A DNA stretch of 64,000 bases, taken from NCBI GenBank assembly GCA_958426775.1, contig CATZZP010000008.1, forward strand, positions 31,711 to 95,710, in the 5' to 3' direction. Position 1 is the first letter of the stretch. Each line of letters begins with the position of its first letter. Positions 1 through 8,756 of the stretch are shown piece by piece. The notes under the pieces are model-generated. The model did no database searches and was not told the DNA's origin. It saw nothing but the letters and a program-made list of their open reading frames with translations. The DNA is from an uncultured Bacillota bacterium (GTDB lineage: Bacteria; Bacillota; Clostridia; Lachnospirales; CAG-274). The position numbers were made by a program, and so were the translations under genes.

Positions 1-2
1 AG

Positions 3-284
3 AATATAGATGAAACAAGGCTTATAACCGAGGTTGCACTTTTTGCCGACAAGGCTTGTATAGACGAGGAAATTACAAGAATGTTCAGCCATATAGCACA
101 AATGCGTTCTATTTTAGCCGAAAGCGTGCCTGTAGGCAGAAAGCTTGACTTCCTTGTACAGGAAATGAACAGAGAGGTAAATACAATAGGCTCTAAATCA
201 AACGATTTGGAAATTACCAATACAATAGTAGATACCAAAAGCGAGATTGAAAAAATCAGAGAACAGATACAAAATCTTGAATAA
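3..284 (+). CDS. yicC: YicC/YloC family protein, C-terminal part (5' end outside window)
   Basis: The reading frame is open from the window edge, so only about the last 93 residues are seen. The segment matches the C-terminal DUF1732 region of YicC/YloC proteins: a DETRL..EV start, the conserved stretch ending in GRKLDFLVQEMNRE at residues about 46-59 of the fragment, then NTIGSK and a charged helical tail. YicC-family proteins have been linked to endoribonuclease activity and RNA turnover; that is family knowledge and nothing here tests it. The next gene, remA, follows after 15 bases, and yicC-remA-gmk-rpoZ-priA-def-fmt is a familiar Firmicute order. Identity is secure; the start cannot be given. 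Confidence 0.9.
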   Translation, partial: NIDETRLITEVALFADKACIDEEITRMFSHIAQMRSILAESVPVGRKLDFLVQEMNREVNTIGSKSNDLEITNTIVDTKSEIEKIREQIQNLE

Positions 285-299
285 TTCGGAGTTGATATA

Positions 300-578
300 A
301 TGCAACAGATAAACAGGATAATTAACATAGGCTTTGGCAATATAATGATGGCTAACCGTATTATTGCAATAGTCAGCCCTGAGTCAGCACCTATAAAACG
401 CCTTGTTTCAGACGGCAAGGATAAGGGTATTATTATAGATGCAACCTATGGCAGACGCACAAGGTCTGTAATAATAACCGACAGCGACTATATTGTGCTT
501 TCTGCCGTTCAGCCTGAAACCATTGCAGGCAGAATAGCAGGTAAGGATATACAGGAGGCTGTGGAGTTTGATGTATAG
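300..578 (+). CDS. remA: RemA/DUF370 family DNA-binding regulator
   Basis: This 92-residue protein has the compact RemA/DUF370 pattern: INIGFGN near the N-terminus, a basic middle, [12 protein letters not shown] around residues 47-58, and [12 protein letters not shown] near residues 67-78. In Bacillus subtilis RemA is a DNA-binding activator of extracellular-matrix and osmoprotection genes that forms ring-like assemblies; its role here is inferred. A GGAG Shine-Dalgarno lies 8 bases before the ATG. The gene sits 15 bases after yicC and 12 bases before gmk, so it is probably co-transcribed with guanylate kinase, its usual partner in Clostridia. Length is normal and nothing is missing. Confidence 0.93.
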   Translation: MQQINRIINIGFGNIMMANRIIAIVSPESAPIKRLVSDGKDKGIIIDATYGRRTRSVIITDSDYIVLSAVQPETIAGRIAGKDIQEAVEFDV

Positions 579-590
579 GAGGCTTAAAAT

Positions 591-1196
591 ATGGACAAGG
601 GACTTATAATTATTATATCAGGTCCGTCAGGTGCAGGTAAGGGTACTGTAGTAGGTGAGCTTGTATCAGGCGGTGATTATGCCCTTTCAATATCTGCTAC
701 AACCCGTAGCCCCCGTGAGGGTGAACAAAACGGCATAAATTATTTCTTCAAAACCAGAGATGAGTTTGAGAAAATGATTGCAAATAATGACTTTTTGGAG
801 TATGCTGAATATTGCGGTAATTATTACGGCACACCTTTACCCTATGTAAGGGAAAAGCTTGATAAGGGACAAAACGTAATTCTTGAAATTGAGGTACAGG
901 GTGCTTTTAAGGTAAAGGAGCTTTGTCATGAGGCGGTGCTAATCTTTTTGGCACCTCCAAGTATGAAAGACTTAGAGGAAAGGCTCAGGGGCAGAGGCAC
1001 CGAAACAGAGGAAAAGATAACCCAAAGACTGGAAACCGCAGCCAAAGAGCTGGATTTAATAGACAATTATGATTATATAGTAATCAATAATGAAATAGAA
1101 AATGCAGTTAAGGATATAAAATCAATCGTAACTGCCGAAAAATGTAAGCTTACAAGAAACAGTGAATTTAAAAATATTTTAAAGGGAGTTGACTAA
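591..1196 (+). CDS. gmk: guanylate kinase
   Basis: Cytoplasmic guanylate kinase, which phosphorylates GMP to GDP with ATP. The 201-residue length is typical. The P-loop GPSGAGKG lies at about residues 11-18. The GMP-binding segment SATTRSPREGEQNGINYFF follows at about 35-53, then the lid/substrate part with YYGTP and VILEIEVQGA near residue 100. An AGGAGG Shine-Dalgarno precedes the ATG, and rpoZ starts two bases after the stop, indicating one operon. In Firmicutes GMK sits at the control point between GTP synthesis and (p)ppGpp, and the gmk-rpoZ pair is widely conserved. No anomalies. Confidence 0.97.
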   Translation: MDKGLIIIISGPSGAGKGTVVGELVSGGDYALSISATTRSPREGEQNGINYFFKTRDEFEKMIANNDFLEYAEYCGNYYGTPLPYVREKLDKGQNVILEIEVQGAFKVKELCHEAVLIFLAPPSMKDLEERLRGRGTETEEKITQRLETAAKELDLIDNYDYIVINNEIENAVKDIKSIVTAEKCKLTRNSEFKNILKGVD

Positions 1197-1198
1197 TT

Positions 1199-1603
1199 AT
1201 GTTAAAGCCATCTTATGCAGAGCTTATGGACGTGCTTAACCAAAACAGCAAAAAGGGAGAAGTAAACAGCCGTTACACAATCGTTATTGCAGCTGCTAAA
1301 AGAGCAAGACAGCTTATTGACGGTGACGAGCCTATGATTGAAAAATATAATGACGGCAAGCCTCTTTCTACAGCAGTTGAGGAGCTTTTGGAAAATAAGA
1401 TTGAAATTGTACCGGAGGGTCAGGGCACTGTACTTAACTTACGTAAGGAGCCTGAAATTGATGTAAAGGCAGACCTTGAAAAGGTAAAGCTTGACAATGA
1501 TGACGAAGAAGCTTTAGGTATTGATGATGAAATACAGGATATACTTGAAAGCGACGAGGGTGTTGACGAGCTTATCGATTTTGACGAGGATGAGGATGAA
1601 TAA
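1199..1603 (+). CDS. rpoZ: RNA polymerase omega subunit with a long acidic C-terminal tail
   Basis: The first ~75 residues match the omega subunit: PSYAELMD at the start, SRYTIVIAAAKRARQLIDG in the centre and KPLSTAVEELLENKI next. Omega helps assemble and stabilise RNA polymerase around beta-prime. The protein is 134 residues, while many omegas are 60-90. The extra half (about residues 90-134) is almost wholly acidic, with runs such as DNDDEEALGIDDE and DFDEDEDE, and looks disordered. A GGGAG Shine-Dalgarno precedes the start, two bases after gmk. The core assignment is firm. The tail is real coding sequence in the same frame, but its role is unknown. Confidence 0.93.
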   Translation: MLKPSYAELMDVLNQNSKKGEVNSRYTIVIAAAKRARQLIDGDEPMIEKYNDGKPLSTAVEELLENKIEIVPEGQGTVLNLRKEPEIDVKADLEKVKLDNDDEEALGIDDEIQDILESDEGVDELIDFDEDEDE

Positions 1604-1650
1604 ACGATAAAGCTGTAGCCTTTATCAAAAGTAAGCGGGAGGTAGGTAAA

Positions 1651-3864
1651 ATGAAGTATGCACTTATAAGAGTAAGTGTGCCACATAAAAAGGTGGATAA
1701 AATGTTTCATTATATCATACCTCCCCATTTGTCAAACAGACTAAGCATAGGTATGAGGGTTTATGTACCCTTTGGCAAGGGCAATAAGCGTATAGAGGGC
1801 TATATATTAGGCTTTTCTGATGAGAGTGATGTTGAGGAGAAGCTTTTAAAGCCTATTTTGGATATTCACGAGGACTACAGCATTTTAAGTGATAAGCGTA
1901 TAGAGCTTGCCTCATGGATGAGTAAGCAGTATTATGCAACCTTTAATGAATGTCTGCATTGTATTGCACCTAAAGCAGTTAAGGAAAAAAACTTCAGATG
2001 TCTTAGCATAAATTCCGATATGCCTGATATTGACAAGCTTGTGGAAGCTACTGTTAAAAAGGCTAATAAGCAAAGCAAGGTTTTAGAGCTTTTTAAAGGC
2101 AATAAGGATATTGAAATACCTAAAGGTCATATAAAAAGTATATTGGATATAAATGACGCACCTATTAATGCCCTTGTAAAAAAGGGCATTTTAAAGGTAA
2201 GTGAGCATAGGAGCTACAGAGGCAGCTACGCAAACGCAAAGGCAAACCCTCAAAGACCAATGCTTACAGAGGAACAACAGCTTGTTTTAAATAGGATTAA
2301 TAATGAAAGCCGCCCCGTACTTTTACATGGAGTTACAGGCAGCGGAAAAACAGAGGTTTATTTAAGGATTATAGAAAAGGTGTTAGAGGAGGGAAGACAG
2401 GCAATAGTCCTGGTGCCTGAAATATCTCTTACGCCACAAACCTTAGACAGATTTGTATTACGCTTTGGTTCAAGGGTGGCACTTACCCACTCACGTATGT
2501 CTGACGGCGAAAGATACGACCAATGGACAAGAGCGGCAAAGGGTGAAATTGACGTAATGGTAGGTCCTCGTTCGGCAATATTTACTCCCTTTGAAAATTT
2601 GGGTATAATAATTATTGATGAGGAGCATGAGTCAAGCTATAAAGCAGACAGCTCCCCTAAATATGATGCAAGAGAGGTGGCAATCAAGGTTTCACAGCTT
2701 TATAACAGTAAGGTTGTGTTAGGCAGTGCAACTCCCTCTATAGTAAGTTATTACAAAACCGTAACAGGTGAATATGCTCTTACGGAAATGAAGCATAGGG
2801 TAAATATGACTATGCCTCGGATTAATGTATGTGATATGCGGACGGAATTAAGTCAAGGCAACTATTCCATATTTTCAAGAGCCTTAAAAAAAGCCGTTGA
2901 TGATAATTTGCAAAGGGGCAAGCAGACAATTCTGTTCCTTAACAGAAGAGGCTATTCCACCTTTGTTTCCTGCAGAAAATGCGGTTATGTTATGATGTGC
3001 GATAACTGTAATGTTAATTACACTTATCATAAGGGCGGTAACAGGCTTGTGTGCCATTACTGCGGTAAAACTACGGCTGTACCCGATACCTGTCCTGAAT
3101 GTGGGTCAAAATATATTAAATATTTCGGCACAGGTACCGAAAAGATTGAGCAGGAGGTACAAAAATACTTTCCTACAGCAAGGGTTCTGCGTATGGATTT
3201 GGATACTACACGTAAGAAAAACAGCCATGCAGATATACTTGATACCTTCCGTAAGGGCGGTGCAGATATATTAATAGGTACACAGATGATTGCAAAGGGA
3301 CTTGACTTCCCAAATGTAACGGTGGTTGGTGTTATAGCCGCCGACCTATCCCTTAATATGAACGATTATCGCTCGGGAGAGGTTACCTACGGCTTGCTTA
3401 CCCAGGTATCAGGCAGAGCAGGCAGGGCAGAGGAAGCGGGACAGGTTTACATACAAACCTACAATCCACAGCATTACAGTATTGAGTGTACCAAAAATAA
3501 CGATTATTTAACTTATTTTAATGAAGAAATTTCCTTTAGACGTATTATGAATTATCCGCCTTTTTCCAATGTGTTTTATGTGCTTATTTCGTCAGACAAT
3601 GAGGATAAGGCAAAAAATGCTTCGGAATTGTTGGCGGCAATTATGTCTAAATACAATAAAAATAATATGTTTGAAAGGCTGGGTCCCGTACCTGCCATAA
3701 TTTCAAAGCTAAATAATAAATACAGATACAGAATATTAATAAAATGTGCAGATGAGGAAAAAATTAAGGCTTATGTGCTGTACTGTCTGGATATATTCTA
3801 CAAGCAAAGGGGCTTTTCCGATGTAAATATAAGTATAGCACTTAACCCTAATTACAGCGTATAA
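1651..3864 (+). CDS. priA: primosomal protein N', replication restart helicase PriA
   Basis: PriA is a 3'-5' superfamily 2 helicase that recognises stalled forks and reloads the replisome. At 737 residues the length is normal. An N-terminal DNA-binding region (about 1-110) comes first. The Walker A motif GVTGSGKT is at residues 227-234 and the DEEH box at 323-326. A zinc-binding insertion begins with CRKCG (C441, C444) and contains further CxxC pairs. The C-terminal helicase part holds GTQMIAKGLDFPNVT and QVSGRAGRA. The start has a GGGAGG Shine-Dalgarno, and def follows after 14 bases. All expected motifs are present. Confidence 0.97.
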   Translation: MKYALIRVSVPHKKVDKMFHYIIPPHLSNRLSIGMRVYVPFGKGNKRIEGYILGFSDESDVEEKLLKPILDIHEDYSILSDKRIELASWMSKQYYATFNECLHCIAPKAVKEKNFRCLSINSDMPDIDKLVEATVKKANKQSKVLELFKGNKDIEIPKGHIKSILDINDAPINALVKKGILKVSEHRSYRGSYANAKANPQRPMLTEEQQLVLNRINNESRPVLLHGVTGSGKTEVYLRIIEKVLEEGRQAIVLVPEISLTPQTLDRFVLRFGSRVALTHSRMSDGERYDQWTRAAKGEIDVMVGPRSAIFTPFENLGIIIIDEEHESSYKADSSPKYDAREVAIKVSQLYNSKVVLGSATPSIVSYYKTVTGEYALTEMKHRVNMTMPRINVCDMRTELSQGNYSIFSRALKKAVDDNLQRGKQTILFLNRRGYSTFVSCRKCGYVMMCDNCNVNYTYHKGGNRLVCHYCGKTTAVPDTCPECGSKYIKYFGTGTEKIEQEVQKYFPTARVLRMDLDTTRKKNSHADILDTFRKGGADILIGTQMIAKGLDFPNVTVVGVIAADLSLNMNDYRSGEVTYGLLTQVSGRAGRAEEAGQVYIQTYNPQHYSIECTKNNDYLTYFNEEISFRRIMNYPPFSNVFYVLISSDNEDKAKNASELLAAIMSKYNKNNMFERLGPVPAIISKLNNKYRYRILIKCADEEKIKAYVLYCLDIFYKQRGFSDVNISIALNPNYSV

Positions 3865-3878
3865 GAAAGGAGAAAGAA

Positions 3879-4379
3879 ATGGCAACCAGAATTATAAGAA
3901 CTTCAGAGGATGAAATTTTAAGAAAAAAATGCAAGCCTGTAACAGAAATTAACGAGAGAATTTTAACTCTCCTTGATGATATGGCAGAAACCATGTATGA
4001 GGCTAACGGTGTAGGTCTTGCGGCACCTCAGGTAGGTGTGTTAAGACGAGTTGTGGTAATAGATGCAGGCAACGGTCTTATTGAGCTTATTAACCCTGTT
4101 ATTATTGAACAGAGCGGTGCACAGTGCGGTAATGAGGGTTGTCTTAGTGTACCGGGTAAGCAGGGTGTAGTTACAAGACCCGATTATGTACGTGTTGAGG
4201 CTACAGACAGAGAGGGGGATAAGTTTATTATGGAGGGCGAGGGACTTCTTGCAAGAGCCTTCTGCCATGAAATTGACCATTTAGACGGTATAATGTATAC
4301 CGACCTTGTAGAGGGAGAGCTTGAGGACTTAATCTATGAAGACGATGAGGATGATTTTGAGGATATTGATGAGGAGTGA
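3879..4379 (+). CDS. def: peptide deformylase
   Basis: Peptide deformylase removes the formyl group from the N-terminal methionine of new proteins; it is a metal-dependent cytoplasmic enzyme acting at the ribosome exit. Its three motifs are intact: GVGLAAPQ at residues 44-51, EGCLS with metal ligand C88, and HEIDH with H130, E131 and H134. Length is 166 residues. The tail (about 147-166) is strongly acidic and longer than in short deformylases. An AGGAG Shine-Dalgarno precedes the ATG. It is followed after 6 bases by fmt, the enzyme that adds the formyl group, which is the classical def-fmt pairing. Confidence 0.97.
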   Translation: MATRIIRTSEDEILRKKCKPVTEINERILTLLDDMAETMYEANGVGLAAPQVGVLRRVVVIDAGNGLIELINPVIIEQSGAQCGNEGCLSVPGKQGVVTRPDYVRVEATDREGDKFIMEGEGLLARAFCHEIDHLDGIMYTDLVEGELEDLIYEDDEDDFEDIDEE

Positions 4380-4385
4380 TAACCT

Positions 4386-5315
4386 ATGAAAATAATTTAT
4401 ATGGGTACTCCTGATTTTGCAGTGCCTGCCTTAAGTGCCTTAATTGAAAAGCATGAGGTTGTGGCAGTTATAAGTCAGCCGGATAAGCCCAAAGGCAGAG
4501 GGAAGCACCTTTTGCCTACACCCGTTAAGGAGGAGGCATTAAAGCACAACATACCTGTTTATCAGCCTGAAAAAATAAAGTCAAGGGAGGCTGTAGATTT
4601 AATTTGCGGTATTGAGGCGGATATAATTGTGGTAGCCGCTTACGGTCAGATTTTACCTCTCAGCATTTTGGAAAAGCCGAAGTATGGCTGTATTAATATA
4701 CACGGCTCCCTTTTGCCTAAGTACAGAGGTGCGGCACCTATACAATGGGCAGTTATTGACGGTGAGGAAAAAAGCGGTGTTACCATAATGTATATGGAGG
4801 AGGGTCTTGACTGCGGAGATATGCTCTTGAAAAAAGAAGTAGCTATTGAGGCAGAGGATACCTACGGTACTCTATATGATAAAATAAGCTCCTTAGGTGC
4901 TGCAGCAGTTCTTGAAGCCGTTGATATGCTGGAAAAGGGTACAGCTAAGGCGGAAAAGCAGGACGACAGCCTGTCAACCTACGCTAAAAAAATTGAAAAG
5001 GAAATGGGACTTATTGATTGGAATAAATCAACTAAGGAAATAATAAACCTTATCAGAGGCTTTAATCCTATGCCGGGGGCATATACTACCTACGGCGAGG
5101 ATACCTTTAAAATCTGGAAAGCTAAAGAGGCAGAGGTTGACTACAGCGGTACTTGCGGAGAAATAGTTGATGTAAATCCCAAAAAGGGCTTTACCGTTAA
5201 AACAGGAGATACTGCTCTTGTTGTATGTGAAATGCAGGCAAAGGGAGGTAAAAAAATGTCCTCTGCCGATTATATGCGTGGACACAGTATCGAAAAAGGT
5301 AAAAGCTTAGGTTGA
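4386..5315 (+). CDS. fmt: methionyl-tRNA formyltransferase
   Basis: This enzyme formylates initiator Met-tRNA using 10-formyltetrahydrofolate. The 309-residue protein has the N-terminal formyltransferase domain with the catalytic triad N104, H106 and D142 by motif comparison. The 10-formyl-THF loop HGSLLPKYRGAAPIQWA is at about 106-122, and a C-terminal OB-like domain starts near residue 205. Start context is GAGG before ATG, and the gene follows def by 6 bases. The next gene begins 63 bases later and may have separate control, although no clear terminator or promoter was found in that gap. Confidence 0.97.
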   Translation: MKIIYMGTPDFAVPALSALIEKHEVVAVISQPDKPKGRGKHLLPTPVKEEALKHNIPVYQPEKIKSREAVDLICGIEADIIVVAAYGQILPLSILEKPKYGCINIHGSLLPKYRGAAPIQWAVIDGEEKSGVTIMYMEEGLDCGDMLLKKEVAIEAEDTYGTLYDKISSLGAAAVLEAVDMLEKGTAKAEKQDDSLSTYAKKIEKEMGLIDWNKSTKEIINLIRGFNPMPGAYTTYGEDTFKIWKAKEAEVDYSGTCGEIVDVNPKKGFTVKTGDTALVVCEMQAKGGKKMSSADYMRGHSIEKGKSLG

Positions 5316-5378
5316 TTACAGACATTTAATTTAAATTTACGTAGCTTATAGTGAAAATATATAGAAAGAGGTGTAATT

Positions 5379-6089
5379 ATGAATTATTATCAGCTTGATT
5401 TTTTATTGTATATGCTTTTTATTGCAGTTGCAATTTATTCTATCTATGCACAATTTAAGGTTAGTTCAACCTTTAATAAGTATTCTGAAATACGCAATGC
5501 AAGAGGTTATACAGGTGCCGATGTAGCAAGAATTTTGCTTGAACAGTCGGGTATACATGATGTAAGCGTTGAACCTGTAAAGGGCAACCTTACGGACCAT
5601 TATGACCCATCGGCTAAGGTGTTAAGGCTTTCAGAAACCGTGTACGGCTCAACAAGCGTTTCAGCTTTAGGTGTTGCCGCACACGAAACAGGTCATGCTG
5701 TACAGCATCATGAGGGCTATGCTCCTCTTTCCTTCCGTACAGCCTTATTTCCTGCAGTAAGCTTTAGCAGTAAGCTGGCTATGCCCCTTATTTTAATAGG
5801 TCTTATGTTCAGCTTTCTTTCATCAAGCCTTTTTATTGCACAAATTGGTGTAATTCTCTTTTCTCTTGTGGTATTATTCCAGATTGTTACCTTACCGGTA
5901 GAGTTTAATGCTTCTTCAAGAGCTTTAAAAATGCTTGATGATTATAATTTCCTTACTCAGGAGGAAATCGGACCTGCTAAAAAGGTGCTTTCAGCGGCGG
6001 CTATGACTTATGTTGCGGCAACAGCTACATCAATTATTCAGCTTTTAAGGCTTGCCTTAATTGTATTTGGCGGCAGAGATCGTGATTAA
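5379..6089 (+). CDS. zinc metallopeptidase, YugP-like (DUF2268/neutral zinc metallopeptidase group)
   Basis: A 236-residue membrane protein with an N-terminal transmembrane helix (about 8-24), the HExxH zinc site HETGHAVQH at residues 102-110, and two further hydrophobic segments at about 135-175 and 205-225. The fold and motif order match Bacillus YugP-type neutral zinc metallopeptidases, whose substrate is unknown. It follows fmt in the same orientation, as in many Clostridia, and ends in a strong intrinsic terminator at 6105. Family membership is firm and function is not known. Confidence 0.9.
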   Translation: MNYYQLDFLLYMLFIAVAIYSIYAQFKVSSTFNKYSEIRNARGYTGADVARILLEQSGIHDVSVEPVKGNLTDHYDPSAKVLRLSETVYGSTSVSALGVAAHETGHAVQHHEGYAPLSFRTALFPAVSFSSKLAMPLILIGLMFSFLSSSLFIAQIGVILFSLVVLFQIVTLPVEFNASSRALKMLDDYNFLTQEEIGPAKKVLSAAAMTYVAATATSIIQLLRLALIVFGGRDRD

Positions 6090-6104
6090 TATTTGAATTT
6101 ACTG

Positions 6105-6136
6105 AAACCGTTATCTTAAGATAGCGGTTTTTTGCT
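6105..6136 (+). terminator. intrinsic terminator after the YugP-like gene
   Basis: Inverted repeat AAACCGTTATCT / AGATAGCGGTTT (arms 6105-6116 and 6119-6130), followed by a T run to about 6133. It closes the yicC-fmt-YugP run before the convergent apgM gene. Confidence 0.85.
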
Positions 6137-6146
6137 TATATAGGAA

Positions 6147-6177
6147 CAAAAAATGGTGTGATTGTTTTATCACACCA
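6147..6177 (-). terminator. intrinsic terminator of apgM (minus strand)
   Basis: On the minus strand the stem TGGTGTGAT / ATCACACCA (6154-6177) is followed by T residues (A run 6147-6153 on the plus strand). It lies just after the apgM stop codon and is back to back with the plus-strand terminator at 6105. Confidence 0.85.
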
Positions 6178-6185
6178 AATTTTTA

Positions 6186-7394
6186 TTAAAGCTTTATAAA
6201 GTAATTCATAATTTCAGGGCCGTTTTCAATAAATAGACCTGTAGACTTTGCTGTTTCCTCTGTAAATTCATTTACACCATCGACCTGCTTTGATTTTTGA
6301 TAGATAAGGAAAGGTACAGGGTCGTTAGTATGTGTACGCAGTGCAAGGGGAGTAGGGTGGTCGGGCAAAATCATAAGCTTGTAATCCTCATATTCCTCAA
6401 GTGCCTCAAGAATAGGCTCAAGGACCTTTTTATCAATTATTTCAAGGGATTTTTTCTTGTTTTCAATTTCAAAGCGATGACCGCATTCATCAGGTGCTTC
6501 CATATGTACATATACAAAGTCCTGACCCTTTTTAAGCTCCTCTATTGCCGCCTTTGCCTTGCCCTCAAAGTTAGTGTCAATGTAGCCTGTAGCTCCCTCA
6601 ACCTCGACAACGTTCATACCTGAAAACTTGCCTATGCCCTTTAAAAGGTCAACAGCAGAAATCATAGAACCCTTAAGTCCGTACTTTTCGTTAAAGGGTG
6701 CAAGCTCCTTGCGTACACCCTCGCCCCAGAGCCATATGCTGTTAGCAGGATTAAGCCCCTTAGCTACTCTTGCTTTGTTAATAGGGTGGTCCTTTAATAA
6801 ATCATAGGAGCGTACCATCATATCATAAAGCTTAGCTGCGTTAGGGTGAGTTGGTATATATTCTTTGATTTTTCTGCCTGTAATATCATGGGGAGGTGTA
6901 AGGTTGCCTACATCAAGGGTACCCTTATCCCAGATAAGGCAATGTCTGTAGCTGACACCGTTGTAATACTTAAATTCTTCATTATTAAAATTATCTGCAA
7001 TATATTTTACAAGCTCTGCCGCTTCCTCTGTTGAAATATCACCTGCACAGTAGTCAATTATAGTCTTATCCTCATAATCAGGCTCATCGGAAAGGGTGAC
7101 AAGGTTACAACGGAAAGATACATCGGTAGGCTTCATATCAATACCGATACTGCCTGCCTCTAAAGGGGAACGACCCGAATAATAAACCTGTGGGTCATAG
7201 CCAAGCACAGAAAGGTTGGCTACGTCACTGCCCGGCTTAAGATTATCGGCAACAGTCTTTACAAGACCTACCCTGCTATGCTTTGCAATTTTATCCATAT
7301 TAGGTGTAACGGAGGCACCCATAGGGGTTTTATCGCCTAACTCTGCAACAGGATAGTCTGCCATACCGTCACATAATAATACAACGTATTTCAT
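6186..7394 (-). CDS. apgM: archaeal-type cofactor-independent phosphoglycerate mutase (ApgM family; alternative: homoserine kinase-like)
   Basis: This 402-residue protein belongs to the alkaline-phosphatase superfamily, ApgM branch. The metal-site motif LLCDGMAD is at residues 6-13. The GSD segment (S56-D57), likely the phosphoryl-accepting serine, precedes ANLSVLGYDP. C-terminal metal ligands lie in PDECGH and ILPDHPTP. ApgM interconverts 3- and 2-phosphoglycerate in glycolysis. Bacterial members are also annotated as possible homoserine kinases, and sequence alone does not decide between the two. GAGGT precedes the ATG. It lies downstream of the AI-2E transporter and has its own promoter at 7432-7460. 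Confidence 0.87.
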   Translation of the reverse strand: MKYVVLLCDGMADYPVAELGDKTPMGASVTPNMDKIAKHSRVGLVKTVADNLKPGSDVANLSVLGYDPQVYYSGRSPLEAGSIGIDMKPTDVSFRCNLVTLSDEPDYEDKTIIDYCAGDISTEEAAELVKYIADNFNNEEFKYYNGVSYRHCLIWDKGTLDVGNLTPPHDITGRKIKEYIPTHPNAAKLYDMMVRSYDLLKDHPINKARVAKGLNPANSIWLWGEGVRKELAPFNEKYGLKGSMISAVDLLKGIGKFSGMNVVEVEGATGYIDTNFEGKAKAAIEELKKGQDFVYVHMEAPDECGHRFEIENKKKSLEIIDKKVLEPILEALEEYEDYKLMILPDHPTPLALRTHTNDPVPFLIYQKSKQVDGVNEFTEETAKSTGLFIENGPEIMNYFIKL

Positions 7395-7431
7395 TTTTTA
7401 TATACCTCTTTTCGTATAAATATATGCCTCT

Positions 7432-7460
7432 ATAATAGCACAGGCTTTATTTTTTTACAA
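7432..7460 (-). promoter_or_regulatory. sigma-A-type promoter for apgM
   Basis: Reading the minus strand: TTGTAA, a 17-base spacer, then TATTAT, about 40 bases before the apgM start. The -35 hexamer overlaps the last codons of the upstream transporter gene, so apgM can be transcribed separately. Confidence 0.6.
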
Positions 7461-8565
7461 TGTTTTTCTTTTCTCTGCGTTCAAGCTGAGTTTTAAATAT
7501 TGAATATAGTATTGAGCAAACAGGCACACTTAAAAGTACCGCTCCTACACCGCCTATTCTGCCGCCTACAATAACTGCGGTTATTACAAGTATATCAGGC
7601 AAGCCGACGGATTTGCCTACCACCTTAGGATAGATAAGGTTACCCTCAATTTGCTGTAAAATAAGGAGATATGCCACAAAGAACAAAGCCTTCAAAGGGT
7701 TTACCATTAATATTAAAAACGCACCTATAGCTATACCGATAAATGCTCCCACAACGGGAATAAGGGCGGTAATACCCACAAGCATACCTATTGCGGCAGC
7801 ATAAGGTAATGAGAAAAGCGTCATACCAAGGTAACAGAGTGTTCCTAAAATAACTGCCTCTGTAAGCTGACCTGTAATAAAGTTGTAAAAGGTAGTGTAT
7901 GAAAGTCTTGATATATCAAGCACTGTTTCAGCTGTTTCCTTAGGTAAAAATGCCTTTACGGTTCTTGAGGCAAGTTTTCCCAGCTTTTCCTTATACGCAA
8001 GCACATAAATTGCTATAACAAAGCTGACTGCACCTGTGAAAAGCTTGCCTGCAAAGGCAGTTGTTATATCAAGGGCACTGCCTACCATACCTGCGGAATT
8101 TTCTGTAATATAGCTTGTAATATCCTCAATCCGTTCTGCATTTAAAAGCTCCCCTAAGGACAAATTTTCAACAGGCAAATCTATGGAATTAAGCTCATCG
8201 ATAATGTTGTTGATATAGATAGGTATTGTATCTGCAAGTAAAAATAAAGTACGCTTAATTTCGGGGAAAATAAATATTGAAAGCATTGTAAGCACGCAAA
8301 CTATAATAAGCAGTGATGAAATTATGCTTAAAGCTCTTACCCATTTTTTACCCTTAAATTTTTTAAGGATACGGTCCTCAATGAAGCATACGAACACATT
8401 AAGAAAAAATGCTGTTGCAAGTCCGAAGGTGACAGGTGCTATCCAGTTAAGGACAGTGCCTATTGTATCAAGGACAATATTTAAGTTAATCAATCCCACA
8501 TAAAAGGCTATTGATGCAAAAATAATGCCTGTTAATATAAATATATTTTTTTTGTTTGTAAACAT
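7447..8565 (-). CDS. AI-2E family (PerM/UPF0118) transporter
   Basis: A 372-residue polytopic membrane protein. Two N-terminal hydrophobic helices are followed by a third near residue 70, a long loop (about 95-160), and a C-terminal bundle with the family pattern LPYAAAIGMLVGITALIPVVG and NPLKALFF. The family exports small molecules or ions; members include AI-2 exporters and Na+/H+ exchangers, and the substrate here is unknown. The ATG at 8565 is preferred because a GGAGG lies 5 bases upstream. A TTG codon 15 bases further out would overlap that ribosome-binding site. apgM lies downstream in the same orientation. Confidence 0.88.
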   Translation of the reverse strand: MFTNKKNIFILTGIIFASIAFYVGLINLNIVLDTIGTVLNWIAPVTFGLATAFFLNVFVCFIEDRILKKFKGKKWVRALSIISSLLIIVCVLTMLSIFIFPEIKRTLFLLADTIPIYINNIIDELNSIDLPVENLSLGELLNAERIEDITSYITENSAGMVGSALDITTAFAGKLFTGAVSFVIAIYVLAYKEKLGKLASRTVKAFLPKETAETVLDISRLSYTTFYNFITGQLTEAVILGTLCYLGMTLFSLPYAAAIGMLVGITALIPVVGAFIGIAIGAFLILMVNPLKALFFVAYLLILQQIEGNLIYPKVVGKSVGLPDILVITAVIVGGRIGGVGAVLLSVPVCSILYSIFKTQLERREKKNIVKK

Positions 8566-8689
8566 TTTGTCCTCCTGCAATTAAAATATAAAGGTATTTT
8601 ACCAAATTAAAGTTAATTTTTCAATAATATAGGAAAATATTTTGCATATTATTTAAAGTAATGGCTATGTGATTGCAAAACATAAATTT

Positions 8690-8717
8690 TTGTTGTAAAA
8701 TTATAAGTAGTTAAAAT
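8690..8717 (+). promoter_or_regulatory. possible promoter for the flavoprotein gene
   Basis: TTGTTG, a 16-base spacer and TAAAAT lie about 40 bases before the gene at 8757. The surrounding 190-base divergent region (8566-8756) is very A+T-rich, so chance matches are likely. Nothing else was recognised in it. Confidence 0.35.
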
Positions 8718-8756
8718 ATCTTATATATATTATTAACAATTAAGGAGGTAAATTAT

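Noticed and set aside
1420..1728. Minus-strand serine-rich 102-codon frame
   Set aside because: It is the antisense shadow of the acidic rpoZ tail and has no ribosome-binding site.
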